From: Pseudoips prasinana
Lineage: Eukaryota > Arthropoda > Insecta > Lepidoptera > Nolidae
DNA length: 64,000 nucleotides
NCBI GenBank assembly: GCA_951640165.1
Contig: OX621249.1
Location: 7,739,001 to 7,803,000, forward strand
Direction: 5' to 3'
Under the pieces are notes generated by a model. It searched no databases, had not been told where the DNA came from, and was given only the letters and a program-made list of their open reading frames with translations. A program made the translations under genes and the position numbers. This document shows positions 10,198-20,060 of the stretch, in pieces (the first letter of the stretch is position 1; the number at the start of each line of letters is the position of its first letter).

Positions 10198-10435
10198 AAT
10201 TTGCAGTGTGGTGACGGCATAGAATATCATCACCCCATCTCTTCCCGTGGGGGGCGTAAAAATCGTCCGAGGGAATACCTACCAGAGAACGGGCAGCAGC
10301 GTTTTTCTGTGAACTATGACTTTCACACTGCGATCGCCAACCCGTCTTCCAAGCGTGACGATTATGGTATATTCCCCCATTCTTTAAGGAGGCTTTTGTC
10401 CATCAATAGACGTATTTTATCTGACATGATAATGA
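10198..10435 (+). pseudogene. RTE-2 3' coding tail
   Basis: The frame gives EYHHPISSRGGRKNRPREYL, ENGQQ and HTAIANPSSKRDDYGI, equivalent to the minus-strand frame in 16960-17215. It ends with a diverged TTTTGTCCATCAATAGACGT, related to the RTE-1 end. A LINE 3' remnant by similarity to its sister copies; no catalytic domain remains. Confidence 0.65.
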
Positions 10436-10507
10436 GAGATAATTAGAATATTAGACTTAGTGTAATGATACATATTGAATATGAATATTAGAAATCATAA
10501 AACACGA

Positions 10508-11260
10508 GTTAATAAATAAAAAAAACTTCGTTTCAAAAAACCGACTTCAAAAACTAAAAAGTATAAAAAAATATCTTAATAAAGATTTAATTTAATACAT
10601 CTCTTATGCAAACTTAATACCTTTAATATTAATGAAATACAATCATTTGTATGTGCTACCTATTGATAGGTTTGAAGTCGGTGCCAAGCCAAATGTAATA
10701 GTAGGTACCACACTCGCCGCGCGATACTTTCAGCGGGATAGCTTCGAATTTCTACACAAACAACCCATGCGGGCAGACAATACTATAAAGACGACAAATA
10801 TAGTAAAATTTTGATGCGTTGTCTCCTAATTAATAATTTATCTATTTGTTTTTCGGGGCCACAAATATATTCATATATACGCATAATATAGATTTATTAT
10901 AACTATAGTAACTCATTCAGGTATTAATATTAAATACACATATTTTTATGATACAGTTTCATCTGTTTCATATTAATTCATATTGTTCTTTAAGTTTATT
11001 TACGTTAATCTTTAGTGTAGGAATTTCATCTCAAAGTATGAAAGCTGTAAGTAATATTTACTTTTATTTTGCTTAGGGCTTGGCACCGACTTCAAACTTA
11101 TCAATAGGTAGCACATACAAATTATAGTATTTCATTAATATTAAAGGTATTAAATTTGCATAAGAGATGTATTAAATAAAATCTTTATTAAGATATTTTT
11201 TTATACTTTTTAGTTTTTGAAGTCGGTTTTTTTAAACGAAGTTTTTTTTTATTTGTTACT
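10508..11260. mobile_element. 753-bp element with 183-bp terminal inverted repeats
   Basis: The arm 10508-10690 is repeated inverted at 11077-11260 with few mismatches and a small number of indels; shared blocks include AAACTTCGTTT, CCGACTTCAAAAACTAAAAA, GTGCTACCTATTGATA and GAAGTCGGTGCCAAGCC. The ~390-bp loop is AT-rich and non-coding. It fits a foldback or long-TIR DNA transposon lacking its transposase. Confidence 0.85.
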
Positions 11261-11497
11261 TTTTAGTCTCTAGCTATTGGTAGGACTACGAAAGGTGCCG
11301 CACGCCTCAAAACTATAGTTCCCAACAAACGATAACGGAAAAAAGAAATATCTTCCGAAAAAATGTTGTCCAAAACGGATCGAAAAGACCGTTTGTAAAG
11401 TAATAAAAACTACATAAAATTACGTTTACTCTAAGAAAACATGCACACTACGAGTCTAGACTCGTTAAGGTTCATGAAAGTCTGAACAGCAAGCGCA
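11261..11497. other. spacer
   Basis: Includes CTACGAGTCTAGACTCGTTAA, which contains a short palindrome (ACGAGTCTAGACTCGT). Otherwise nothing recognised. Confidence 0.4.
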
Positions 11498-11830
11498 TAG
11501 GTTAGGCCGTATTTATGACCATCTAGCTAACGAGACTGTGTGCTGAGGGCTTGTAGACTAGGTCTTATTAATGATCGAATAGCCATCAAGTTTACTGGGC
11601 AGAGGGCACGAGTCTATGAAGACTAGGTCTTATTAATGATCGATTAGCCAACGAGTCTACTGAGCAGAGGGCTCATAGCCTAGGTCTTATTTATGATTGA
11701 TTAGCTAATGAGTCTGCTGAGCAGAGGGCTGTTAGACTAGGTCTTATTCATGATCGATTAGTCATTGAATGTACTGAGCAGAAGGCTCATAGAATAGGAG
11801 GTATTGATGATCAAGACAACGAGTCGAGAG
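11498..11830 (+). repeat. 57-bp minisatellite, about six copies
   Basis: Units start near 11498, 11555, 11620, 11677, 11734 and 11791, each with AGACTAGGTCTTATTAATGA, TCGATTAGCCA and CTGAGCAGAGGGCTCAT. Three consecutive spacings are exactly 57 bp. The second unit is longer (65 bp) and the last is partial. Confidence 0.9.
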
Positions 11831-12655
11831 AGTTCGAGTCGGACTCGCCCGTGAAAGGCGGAATGTTTTTTCCGTAGCAGCAAGTATTTAAGTTGATAGA
11901 ATGAAAGGTAAATTGCGGTTTACGATTTATAATGCATTAAGAAAAACTACGTACTAGATCTCGTCCAAACCAATTTTTGGTGGAAGTTTGCAAGGTAATT
12001 AATGTACATCATATATTTGTTTTAGTTTTATCATTCTCTTATTGTAGAAGTTACAGGGGGGGGGGGGACATTTTACGCATTTGGAAGGGTCTCTCGCGCA
12101 AACTATACAGTTAAGAAAAATGATATTATAAACCTCAATCTCATTTTTGAAGACCTATCCATATATACTCCTCATGTATGGTACGATGTTTTTTTTTAAA
12201 TTCAGTTTGAATTATGGGGAAAGCCCAAAATTTATTGTTTGTTTTTCTATTTTTGTGTGAAAATCTTAATGCGGTTCACGGAATACATCCCCTTACGAAG
12301 TTTCAACGGTATAATAATATATAATAATAATAATATCTGGGGACAACGTCACACAGATCATCCTAGCCCCACACTATACCTACATACTTATATAGATAGA
12401 TAAATACATAGAAAACATCCATGACTCAGAAACAAATATTCGTGCTCATCACACATATATTTGCACTTACCGGGATTCGAACCCAGGACCACCAGGTTCG
12501 TAGTCAGGAGCACTAGTCAGCACTACCAACTAGGCTACGGCGACCGTCTATAGTCGGAAAAAAGTGGCTGTGACATACGGACGTACAGACAGACATGACA
12601 AAACCATAAGGTTTCCGTTTTTTGCTATTTGGCTACAGAACCCTAAAAATGGGAG
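11820..12655 (+). repeat. repeat P, long form, split by a SINE
   Basis: It starts at the self-complementary GAGTCGGACTC and runs through GGGGACATTTTACGCATTTG, TCTCTCGCGCAAACTA and GTGAAAATCTTAATGCGG. After the inserted SINE-C it resumes with GTGGCTGTGACATACGGACG and ends GGCTACAGAACCCTAAAAA, the same 3' end as the shorter P copies. A run of 12 G lies at 12056-12067. I recall this family as very abundant in lepidopteran genomes. Confidence 0.75.
12335..12545 (-). mobile_element. SINE-C inserted in repeat P
   Basis: On the minus strand the head CCGTAGCCTAGTTGGTAGTG-type A box (with a small internal duplication, GTAGTGCTGACTAGTGC) and GGGTTCGAATCCC B box are followed by GTGCAAATATATGTGTGAT, the TATCTATCTATATAAG segment and the tail GGCTAGGATGATCTGTGTGA. 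Confidence 0.85.
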
Positions 12656-13135
12656 CTATTCCGTATCAAACTAAAGAAGAATCACGTAAATCAGTTAATA
12701 AATCTCAGCGTAATCGGTGTACGTACATAAAAAATGCGTTTGTGCTAAAAGGTGCGCCTACATGCGCTTCCAAATACGAGCTTATACACGCGTATTAAAC
12801 GCTAGTAGTCTGTAACTGTCATTAATTTTCATGCCAAGACACACTTGAACAGTATGAGTCTAGCTGGACTGGCTAAGATTTAAAAACAGCTGTGCCAAAG
12901 ACAATTACATCGTCCACATAAACAAAAATTTTCATATAAAAATGTCCATAAAATGAAAACTACTGGGCTAAACTATATAAAATTTTATGGGACCAAATGG
13001 CATCTATTCCGCATCAAACTAAAAAAGAATCACGTGAATCGGATCATAAATCTCCGAGTAATCGGTGTACATACATAAAAAAAAAAAATACCGGCGAACT
13101 TGAGAACCTCCTCCTTTTGAAGTCGGTTAATAATA
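12650..13135. repeat. repeat with ~85-bp direct duplication
   Basis: TATTCCGTATCAAACTAAAG...AATCGGTGTACGTACATAAA at about 12658-12740 recurs at 13000-13080. The segment ends GAACTTGAGAACCTCCTCC...GAAGTCGGTTAATAA, an end also present at 15067-15105 and (diverged) 61245-61290. It probably represents one dispersed element duplicated with its end; non-coding. Confidence 0.6.
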
Positions 13136-13374
13136 TAAAATAAATTACTGCTAAGTTTATTATGTTCACATAACTGTGTGTGATACAAAAGGAAGACTTT
13201 TTTATTTGCAATTAACTACTACTTTCAAAAGAAGAAAACATAAATATCTCGGTGTTAGTAAGGACGTCTGCTGAATCCTTTTTATAAAAAGCACACACAA
13301 TTAAAATAAGTAGCTACTTGGATTTTGTCTACTCAATTTGTAGCATATATACTGAATACTCTTAGGCCCACTTG

Positions 13375-13519
13375 CTCCACCCCAGGCTAAATTATTTAAC
13401 CCAGAGTTAGTTGCTAATATGGGGTTAAATTACAATTACGTCTTGAACCACCAAGGGTTAGGGACTAACCTTGGGTTATTTTATTAAAATTATAACCCAC
13501 CTATTTTGGTGGGTTAAAT
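13375..13519. repeat. repeat T, rich in GGGTTA/TAACCC inversions
   Basis: Holds CCAAGGGTTAG-GGA-CTAACCTTGG and AACCCACC-TATTTT-GGTGGGTT inverted motifs and several TTAACCC/GGGTTAA words. A structured dispersed repeat rather than telomere repeats. Only copy seen here. Confidence 0.5.
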
Positions 13520-13624
13520 CGTTAAACAAAAAATCGTAGAACATACATGGGGGTGATTCGAATACTCCTCATCATAAAGTATCTAAATTTTGCGTTTGAA
13601 CGTCAACTCCTCGGTCAGCCTGTA
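13520..13624. mobile_element. transposon-L terminal repeat, solo
   Basis: About 100 bp matching the right end of 49353-50098 (ATCGTAGAACATACATGGGG ... AACGTCAACTCCTCGG), ending CAGCCTGTATA. The left end is missing, so it is a truncated copy. Confidence 0.75.
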
Positions 13625-13638
13625 TACAAAAATAAAAT

Positions 13639-13887
13639 TTAGTGCTCACCCTCTATTCCTTTACTCACATAACCCAATGGGATATAACACGATCGAGGAG
13701 AGACCAAGCACAGATCTTTACTTGATCTCAGATAGACGGGGGTGTAACACCATCAACTTCCAGACTCAAAGACTGGGTGTTTTCTTGTCTAGAATTATCT
13801 TAATTGCTTTTTCCATCACATCTGGGATTTCTACCCAGGACCGCATTATCTACGATGAATAACGGCACCGCTAAACCAACGAGGCAG
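13639..13887 (-). mobile_element. SINE-D, diverged
   Basis: On the minus strand CTGCCTCGTTGGTTTAGCGG and a degraded B box (CCTGGGTAGAAATCCC) form the tRNA-like head. The body has GTCTGGAAGTTGATGGTGTT and AATAGAGGGTGAGCACT. Confidence 0.7.
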
Positions 13888-13896
13888 TTCCCTTTC

Positions 13897-14033
13897 GTAC
13901 AGACGCACATCAAACTACACCAATCTGACAAATTTCCCCAATTGAAAGTGAACCTTATACGTATGTAATAAAGTTGAAAATCTATAAAACTAATTTGACA
14001 GATTGGGGTAGCTGGATGTGCTGGCGTCTGTAC
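13897..14033. mobile_element. MITE-J copy 1
   Basis: 137 bp with TIRs from CAGACGC inward, flanked on both sides by TA (GTACAGACG ... CGTCTGTAC). Internal AATTGAAAGTGAACCTTATA is shared with 14679-14817 and 53128-53267. Non-coding; the TA flanks suggest a Tc1/mariner-type helper. Confidence 0.85.
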
Positions 14034-14575
14034 TAAAAAGGTTTTATTCTATCCAAAATATAAGGAGTCTTTTCGAAACAGGAAGGTAAGCTGATAAAAT
14101 CCTTTTTATACGAATGGTAATCTGCCATCAAAGGGGTTTATCAAAGCCTATTCAAAGGTGCCAAGCCAACACGGTGAGCTAACTCCATTACAAACACGTA
14201 AATTTGTATGTAGATCATTTCGGAAGCAATTACAATCTTGAATGTATGTCAAAATCTCTGAGTATATATTTGAATTTCATTATAAATATATTTCATCTTC
14301 CTTTACTTTACTTTATATCGTGTAAAAGGATATAGGTATATTCTTAAGGTACATAATGGACCGTAATATCCGCGTGGGAAATGTCAGGTGTTGCAAGCTT
14401 TAATAATACAGATGATGTAATTTGGTAGTCTAGCAGCGGTCTCCATGGCCATTTGTTTGAATTCGTATCGATAAAATGCCTTCTCGAATAGACAATCGGA
14501 TACGAAGCACGCGTCTTCGCGTATTCACGTAGAGCAAAAGTTGCACAAACCGAACCTTAAACAACCGACACTCAT
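14034..14575. other. unassigned spacer
   Basis: Nothing recognised. Small GC-richer patch at 14500-14570. Confidence 0.45.
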
Positions 14576-14893
14576 GTCATCGTGATCGTGATCGGCGGAG
14601 ACCAAGGTTAAAAATTACTAAGTCATAGGTTCGGTATCAACGTTGAAAATTGAATCCGGACCATTTATAACGTCGCATGTACAGACGCCAGCACATCAAG
14701 CTACCCCAATCTATCAAATTTGCCCAATTGAAAGTGAACCTTATGCTTATGTAATAAAGTTGAAAATCAATACAAGAAATCTGACAGATTGGGGTAGGTG
14801 GATGCTGGCGTCTGTACATGGAAGCCGATTGAACGAATAATTTAGATATTTGTAACCTTCATTTATTTTAACGCCGATCACGATCACGATGAC
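14576..14893. mobile_element. MITE-K copy 2, interrupted by MITE-J
   Basis: Perfect 22-bp arms at 14576-14597 and 14872-14893 (CATCGTGATCGTGATCGGCG plus GT/GA ends) enclose AAGGTTAAAAATTACTAAGTC, CCGGACCATTTATAACGTC and ATGGAAGCCG, the MITE-K interior in the order seen at 4631-4827. MITE-J sits between CATG and CATGG of the interior. Confidence 0.8.
14679..14817. mobile_element. MITE-J copy 2, nested
   Basis: 139 bp, TA-flanked, TIR CAGACGCCAGCA. Removing it restores the MITE-K interior (GCATG-TA-CATGG), which shows the insertion site and order directly. Confidence 0.9.
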
Positions 14894-15110
14894 CGACGAA
14901 TTAGGCAGTAAGAACCTAGAGCCGAGGTTTAAACTCCGATGGGGTTGCCTTCCGGCGCGGGTACTTGGTTTTTAGACAATATTGCTAGATAGCTTGAGCC
15001 AACGATCACCTCTATTGTCCAGCTGAAACAGTGAGAGCTTCCTACGCTAACGTTAAACATTAAAAAACCGGTGAACTTGAGAACCTCCTCATTTTGAAGT
15101 CGGTCAATAA
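14890..15110 (+). repeat. tRNA-like head after MITE-K, then repeat end
   Basis: CGACGAATTAGGCAGTAAGA and GAGGTTTAAACTCC resemble diverged A and B boxes, the same position relative to MITE-K as at 4828. 15067-15105 repeats the CTTGAGAACCTCCTC...GAAGTCGG end seen at 13100-13130. Confidence 0.45.
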
Positions 15111-15481
15111 TTAAAACCTACCATCGGGTAACATAATGAAAAGGAAGGCATAAGTTAGAATAAATTTAAAACTTAGATTAATGTTATTTTTGGAGTTTCC
15201 AATTATTCAAAGGTTCATTTTCATAATGTATTTTAAACACCGTGTCGTATTTCTATTACGGATATTTAAGTTCAAAATAACAATAATATATCCGGCCGCC
15301 CAAACTTTAAACGTCAGGTAGCTAAAATTAATTTGACCGAACAATTTTCTACAGTATTAATATTGTACAATGTATAACAAAAATAGTGATGAAAATTTAA
15401 GGACCGCAATCTATCCATAAAACCATATAAATGATAACTAACCTATTTATGAAATACTAAAAAAACTTTTTTAAGCTTTGT

Positions 15482-15689
15482 ATACAAAATTTTCAAGGTT
15501 CGCGTGTGGTGACCACGAAGCGGAAGACGCAGCGTGGGCAGGTCCCATACAAGATGGACCGATGATCTTGTAGGGTCGCTGGAAGTTACTGGATGCGGAT
15601 AGCGCAATACCGGCAATTGTGGAGATCTTTGAGGGAGGCCTTTGTCCAACAGTGCGCGTCTTTCGGCTGATATGATGCTGATACAAAAT
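15482..15689 (+). mobile_element. RTE-1 insertion with 9-bp target duplication
   Basis: The 190-bp insert (15491-15680) carries CGGAAGACGCAGCGTGGGCA, CAATTGTGGAGATCTTTGAG and the end CTTTCGGCTGATATGATG. It is flanked by ATACAAAAT on both sides (15482-15490 and 15681-15689). A 5'-truncated product of target-primed reverse transcription, inactive. Confidence 0.85.
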
Positions 15690-16166
15690 ACGTTATCAGT
15701 TCGGAATTTTTGTGTGGGAAGTTAATCTTATTAAGTGTATTTAGCAATTTGATGTTGTTCAGATTCTAAGGTAAAATATTAATTACATTTCGTCCATTAT
15801 TTATATTACAGTTTCTTTATAAATAGTCACTGTTAAAACGTTCTAATTATAGTCGAGCCTGGAAATTGATTGGTGGCGGTTTAGGAGTGGGTGGTCATAA
15901 AAATATTTAACATTTCACCTTTGACTTTAACGGTATTTGTGGTTCTTTATTCTATTTTTGTTCTACCCTCTGAAAGGCCAATGTTGTTTGAAGTTGAACG
16001 TCACGAGTATTTTTTTTTATTTTTGGGTATTCTTAGGCAGCCAGGGCAATTCAGTAATCAATAAGTGGACAAACATTTGAAAATCAAAAACAAGGAAGCT
16101 TCGATCCGGTTAAAGCGAGATAAGAGAGATATGACGTAAACAGTACTATAACAAAAAAATCGTCTG
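15690..16166. other. unassigned spacer
   Basis: AT-rich; nothing recognised. Confidence 0.5.
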
Positions 16167-16365
16167 CACGTGTGGCACAGCGGCTAAGAAAGTCGCCTTG
16201 CCTCTTCGCTTCGCGGGTTCGAGTTCCGCTCCGGACAACTATTTGTGTGACCCATAAATAGTTGTTCTGAGTCTGGATGTAATTTTTGTCCGTCTATTAT
16301 ATGTTTGTAAAGTACCCCGCGATACAGGGATTAGATTCCCTTGTGCGGGAGTTGTTAAAAAAAAA
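16167..16365 (+). mobile_element. SINE-A
   Basis: CTGCACGTGTGGCACAGCGG head, CGGGTTCGAGTTCC B box, full body through GTACCCCGCGATACAGGGAT and GCGGGAGTTGTT, then an A-rich tail at 16357-16374. One of the most complete copies. Confidence 0.9.
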
Positions 16366-16959
16366 GAAAAAAAAGACACGCCGCCTGTATATACATCACC
16401 GATGCCAACAGTTTACACCTCAGACGCTACACATGAACCACGTGTGCGTTCTGTTCATCATTGGGTTTTTTATTTACGTTTTGTACACGACTAAGTAGAT
16501 GATCAAAATTAGGCGAGAGATTTAAATGATCAGGCTCATTAAACGGCATTATCATTTGATTTCCATTTTATCTGCTAGTGTGTATCGTTCGTAGCTTAAC
16601 GCAGAGCGCCTACCTCGCATTGATAGAGGTTGCTGGTTTGAGACCCTCGGACGATTAAATTTATAATTTCCCATTTTTGTCATTAGATATCATCATAGAG
16701 AGCTATAAAACTAAAATTTGAAAACTTAATATATGTATGAACTATCTATAGCCAATTTTGATGCAATTTCTACAAACATTTAGATGCCATTGCAAATCAT
16801 AATTTTAAACTTAAGAGATCTGGCCGTCCAAAATTTAAAGATGACGAATCTAGATTAAATTTGGTCGAACAATCTGCTACCATAAAACTGAATAAATTAC
16901 ATTAAACTGTTTGTATAACGCCAAAAGGTAAAGATCCATTTATAATTCTAGGTTGTGGA
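16366..16959. other. spacer with a tRNA-like promoter motif
   Basis: At 16590-16665, GTAGCTTAACGCAGAGCGCC and GCTGGTTTGAGACCC resemble A and B boxes about 30 bp apart, as in a diverged SINE head. The acceptor stem does not pair, so it is not a tRNA gene. The rest is AT-rich. Confidence 0.4.
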
Positions 16960-17215
16960 CTCATCATCATTACAGCTATATAAGTCCACTGCTGGACAAG
17001 CCTCCCTCAAGAATCGTCTTGGGGGGATATGCCATAATCGCCACGCTTGGCAGGCGGGTTGGCGATCGCAGTAAGATGGTCATAGTAATCAGAAGGAAGC
17101 TGCTGCCCATCCTCTGGTAGATTTTCCCTCGGGTCGACTTCTACGCCCCCCACGGGATGAGATGGGGTGATGATATTCTGATTCTGATATTTGTCGCCTG
17201 TAGGCAATTATCATA
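16960..17215 (-). pseudogene. RTE-2 3' coding tail
   Basis: On the minus strand the frame reads ...EDGQQLPSDYYDHLTAIANP and AKRGDYGISPQDDS*, then GCTTGTCCAGCAGTGGACTT and a short GATGATGA tail. It is the best-preserved copy of this tail and matches 10198-10435, 19183-19690, 42985-43180 and 53270-53470. A LINE remnant; no RT domain survives here. Confidence 0.7.
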
Positions 17216-17349
17216 CAAATCCCTACAGGCATTTAGAACAAACAAGCCACAGCTCAGGTAGGTAAACTTCACACACACAATTTTGTCGTTTCCTAGTAAG
17301 TCTCATCTCGTATCGTATAAGTTATCAGATACGACTACGATAAAATAAT

Positions 17350-17715
17350 GTTCTCCTAGCCGAATCGGCCACGGCGGCCAGTCTTAACAGAGATTAGCCA
17401 TCTGCGCGGGACATATTATAGTGCTCAAGTGTGTGCGCAAACACAGGAGCACTTTCTATTCCATTACTCTCATGATCCGATGGGACGCCTATACGACACG
17501 ACCGGAAACAAGTCAGGTACAGGACCGACGGCTTTACGAGCTCTCCGAGGCACGGGGGTATAATACCGCCAACTCCCAGGCTTCTGCTTCGTTGATGATG
17601 AGAAAATTTTCTTTTTACAGAGGAGTCCCATAATCGCGTATGGCCCGACCTGGGCTTTGAACCCAGGACCTCGTTCTCTGCGGCTGTACACGCTACCGCT
17701 AGACCAACGAGGCAG
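17350..17715 (-). mobile_element. SINE-D, near full length
   Basis: On the minus strand: head TTGGTCTAGCGGTAGCGTG (A box), GGGTTCAAAGCCCAGG (B box), TCGGGCCATACG, then GGGAGTTGGCGGTATTATAC, GTCGTATAGGCGTCCCATCG, AGTGCTCCTGTGTTTGCGCA and GCCGTGGCCGATTCGGCTAG. Collinear with 21965-22331 in opposite orientation. Confidence 0.9.
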
Positions 17716-18095
17716 TCAATAATAATAATAAAAGTCTTTATTCTCTCCTCTCAAGATGTACAACAGGAACGCTACAATCATATTTAACTTATTGTAGATC
17801 TTAATTAAATAAACTTTGTGAGGGATTGCTGCATGATTTAGGGGTTTTAACAAAACCTGTATTACAGTATAAAACATTGTCTCTTTGACAACAACTTAAT
17901 ACAAGCTAGCTAAATAACATTATAATTATAAAATATTTTTTATAAATGTTTTAACAATCCGTATGCCTAGATATCTATATGTAACTAGAAATAATTATGT
18001 ATACTTAACTATATTACTACAAACATGTTCTGATTTACAAGCGCTTTTTAAAGTCTACGTGAATAAAAACCTTTTATTTTATTTTATTTTACAGT
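17716..18095 (+). mobile_element. LINE-G 3' end
   Basis: The blocks AACTTAATACAAGCTAGCTA, TATAAATGTTTTAACAATCC, CTAGAAATAATTATGTATAC and AAAGTCTACGTGAATAAAAA end in a (TTTTA)n tail. The left part (17716-17790, AATAATAATAATAAAAGTC) resembles another retroposon tail on the opposite strand. Confidence 0.7.
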
Positions 18096-18229
18096 CACAC
18101 ATAATAGTAGGTATTTTTTAACTGCATAGATGAACCACGAATAATTGGCCTACAACTTGCGGAAAATCCCCAATTTGGCTGATGTTTGCGCCTTAATAAT
18201 TGAATGAGAGAATTAAACTTGAATAATAA

Positions 18230-18425
18230 TAATATCCTGGGACATAATTCACACACGGCCATCTGGTCCCAAACTAAACAGAGCTTGTACTATGGTAACC
18301 AGGTAACTGATATACTACATATACTATTTTATTTTGTAAATACATACTTATATACATAAATCGATATTTTACACCCAGACTTAGGACAAACAGACATGTT
18401 CATGCACACAAATATCTGTCCCGAA
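18230..18425 (-). mobile_element. SINE-B, head missing
   Basis: The body and tail (complements of GATATTATTATT, GTTTGGGACCAGATGGCCGT, GTAGTATATGTAGTATATCA, CATGAACATGTCTG) are intact, but the sequence stops at TCTGTCCCGAATTAATTC before the B box. The promoter is therefore lost. Confidence 0.8.
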
Positions 18426-18840
18426 TTAATTCTTAATTATTAAACCTTTCCTTAAGCTCCTTTTAGCGAAAGACTTGACGTAGATAACTTTAGTGATGGA
18501 ACTCGCCTGATAACAGGTTACTTTGTAACTTGGTACAGCTTGAATCATTCCAAATTGTCGTATTGTCCTTCAATAAATCTATTTTGGTGCCCATAAAGTC
18601 TATGATTGTATGGTATGGTTGTCACATATTTGTTGTATTATTGACTTGAGCTGGTCGCTCGTAACACAAGTAATGTTGTCACAAGACATGGTTGGCAAAC
18701 AACCTTCTATTATGGTTCTGTTTACACTGCACTCCTTGGAAACGTGATTATTGATTGCTGGGTTGTTTTGTTTTTCCTTATTGCTTCTGGAAAATTGTGG
18801 ATGCCTTTATTATGTAACAGATTTACCTTTTTTTCTCATA
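18426..18840 (-). other. possible decayed coding sequence, minus strand
   Basis: On the minus strand two short open stretches in different frames (for example around MSCDNITCVTSDQLKSIIQQ and DLLKDNTTIWNDSSC) look protein-like but are broken by stops. No family recognised. It could be a retroelement gag remnant or chance. Confidence 0.2.
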
Positions 18841-19182
18841 TCTCTCTTCTCAGTTGGGGCGCATTGGATCCGGTGGTAGCATTAAAGCGTCGTAGCGACC
18901 TTCGTTACTAACACAAGGTCCGTCATAATAATAATACCTTAATATAGACAGAACCATTAATAATATGTAGTAAAAATATTAGACTTAAACTAGATAATTA
19001 AACATAATCTCTTGACAATAACTTGATACGAGCTAACTAAATATCATTGCTATAATAAAATAAATTTTATAAATGTTTTCACACAATCAATACAATGTGT
19101 ACCTAAATATCTATGTTACTAGAAATAATAATGTATACAACTATATTACTACAAACATGTTCTGACTATTTACAAAAAATCC
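18841..19182 (+). mobile_element. LINE-G 3' end, both ends truncated
   Basis: It starts inside the family at CAGTTGGGGCGCATTGGATC, passes GGTGGTAGCATTAAAGCG, AGACAGAACCATT and the common 3' blocks, and is cut at GACTATTTACAA by RTE-2 sequence. No tail remains. Confidence 0.75.
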
Positions 19183-19690
19183 ACAGAGTCCACTCGTGGA
19201 CAAGCCTCCCTCAGGAGTCATCTTGAAGGGATATGCCATAATCGCCACGCTTGGCAGGCGGGTTGGTAATCGCAGTATGATTGTCTTAGTACTCAGAAGG
19301 AAGCTGCTACCAATCCTATGAATGGATGAATGAATGAATGAATGAAATATTTATTTGTCAGAATACGAGTACATAGAAGATGTTTATGTTTACGTAGGAT
19401 CATCATATTCTACCGATCTTGTTAGTGTACAAATTCACATTATTACTACTTGAAAATATTTATCATTACAAAGATTACATTACATTAAAATTACATTACA
19501 TTATAGATTAAATTACATTATAGATAAGATTACATTATAGATTACATTACATTATCACATTAACTAGTCATTCCATAAATTAAATTATCAATATATCAAT
19601 ATCCTACGGTAGATATTCCCTCAGGTCGACTTATACGCCCCCCACGGTATGAGATGGGGTGATATTCTGATTCTGATATTTGTCGTCGTC
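19183..19690 (-). pseudogene. RTE-2 tail split by a retroposon
   Basis: Parts 19183-19320 and 19601-19690 together match 16960-17215 continuously. The break lies at AATCCTATG / TATCCTACG, where sister copies read ATCCTCTGG. The intervening 280 bp is a separate insertion. Confidence 0.75.
19321..19600 (-). mobile_element. retroposon with (ATTC)n tail inserted in RTE-2
   Basis: On the minus strand the insert ends with CAAATAAATATTTCATTC followed by ATTC repeats, i.e. a poly(A) signal and microsatellite tail. The flanks repeat ATCCTA(T/C)G, a near-perfect 8-bp target duplication. Part of the insert (19480-19560) is ATTACATT/ATAGATTA low-complexity sequence. Parent element unknown. Confidence 0.6.
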
Positions 19691-20060
19691 ACCCCAGCAG
19701 ATAAAAATAGCAACTTAAATGAATTAATTCCAATTCCAAAGAAGAATGAAACCTCAATCGCTATATTATTCCACGAAATGAATAGGGTCGTATTTTGTGG
19801 AAAATTACTGAATACCAACCAAAATCTCGTCCAAAGAGTCTCACACCACACCCAGTATACAATACGCTGCCACCCTCCTTTATGGGACGTGACAAGGTTG
19901 CTATTACCACGCCCAAGATCTTCAATCTCTGATGAACTAGATGGCATGCACAATAAACTTTGTATTTTTTACCCCCGACGCAAAAAGAGGCGTGTTATGT
20001 TCTATAAATTTGTATTTGTATGAAGTTAAAACAATCTAAATTTGTAAATGAGGCTAGATG
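19691..20060. other. ORFs on both strands, unrecognised
   Basis: Overlapping ORFs (19649-20023 plus, 124 codons; 19621-19953 minus, 110 codons) begin inside RTE-2 sequence. The plus ORF ends in a TTTTACCCCCGACGCAAAAA repeat that I recall from other lepidopteran loci. With no domain and repeat at both ends, I do not call a gene. Confidence 0.35.

Noticed and set aside
11660..11700. Restriction-site-like GATCGATTAG repeats as bacterial contamination
   Set aside because: They are part of the 57-bp minisatellite and the surroundings are lepidopteran repeats.
12056..12067. G-run as a G-quadruplex regulator
   Set aside because: A single 12-G run inside a dispersed repeat; no spaced G-tracts.
13375..13519. 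Telomeric TTAGG-type repeats
   Set aside because: GGGTTA words are present but not in tandem; insect telomere repeat TTAGG arrays are absent.
16594..16660. Possible tRNA gene
   Set aside because: A- and B-box-like words exist, but acceptor and anticodon stems do not pair. The same holds for all SINE heads checked, so none is called a functional tRNA.
19621..20023. Long overlapping ORFs on both strands (110 and 124 codons)
   Set aside because: Both start inside RTE-2 repeat sequence, the plus ORF ends in another common repeat, and neither has a domain. Opposing ORFs usually mean chance.
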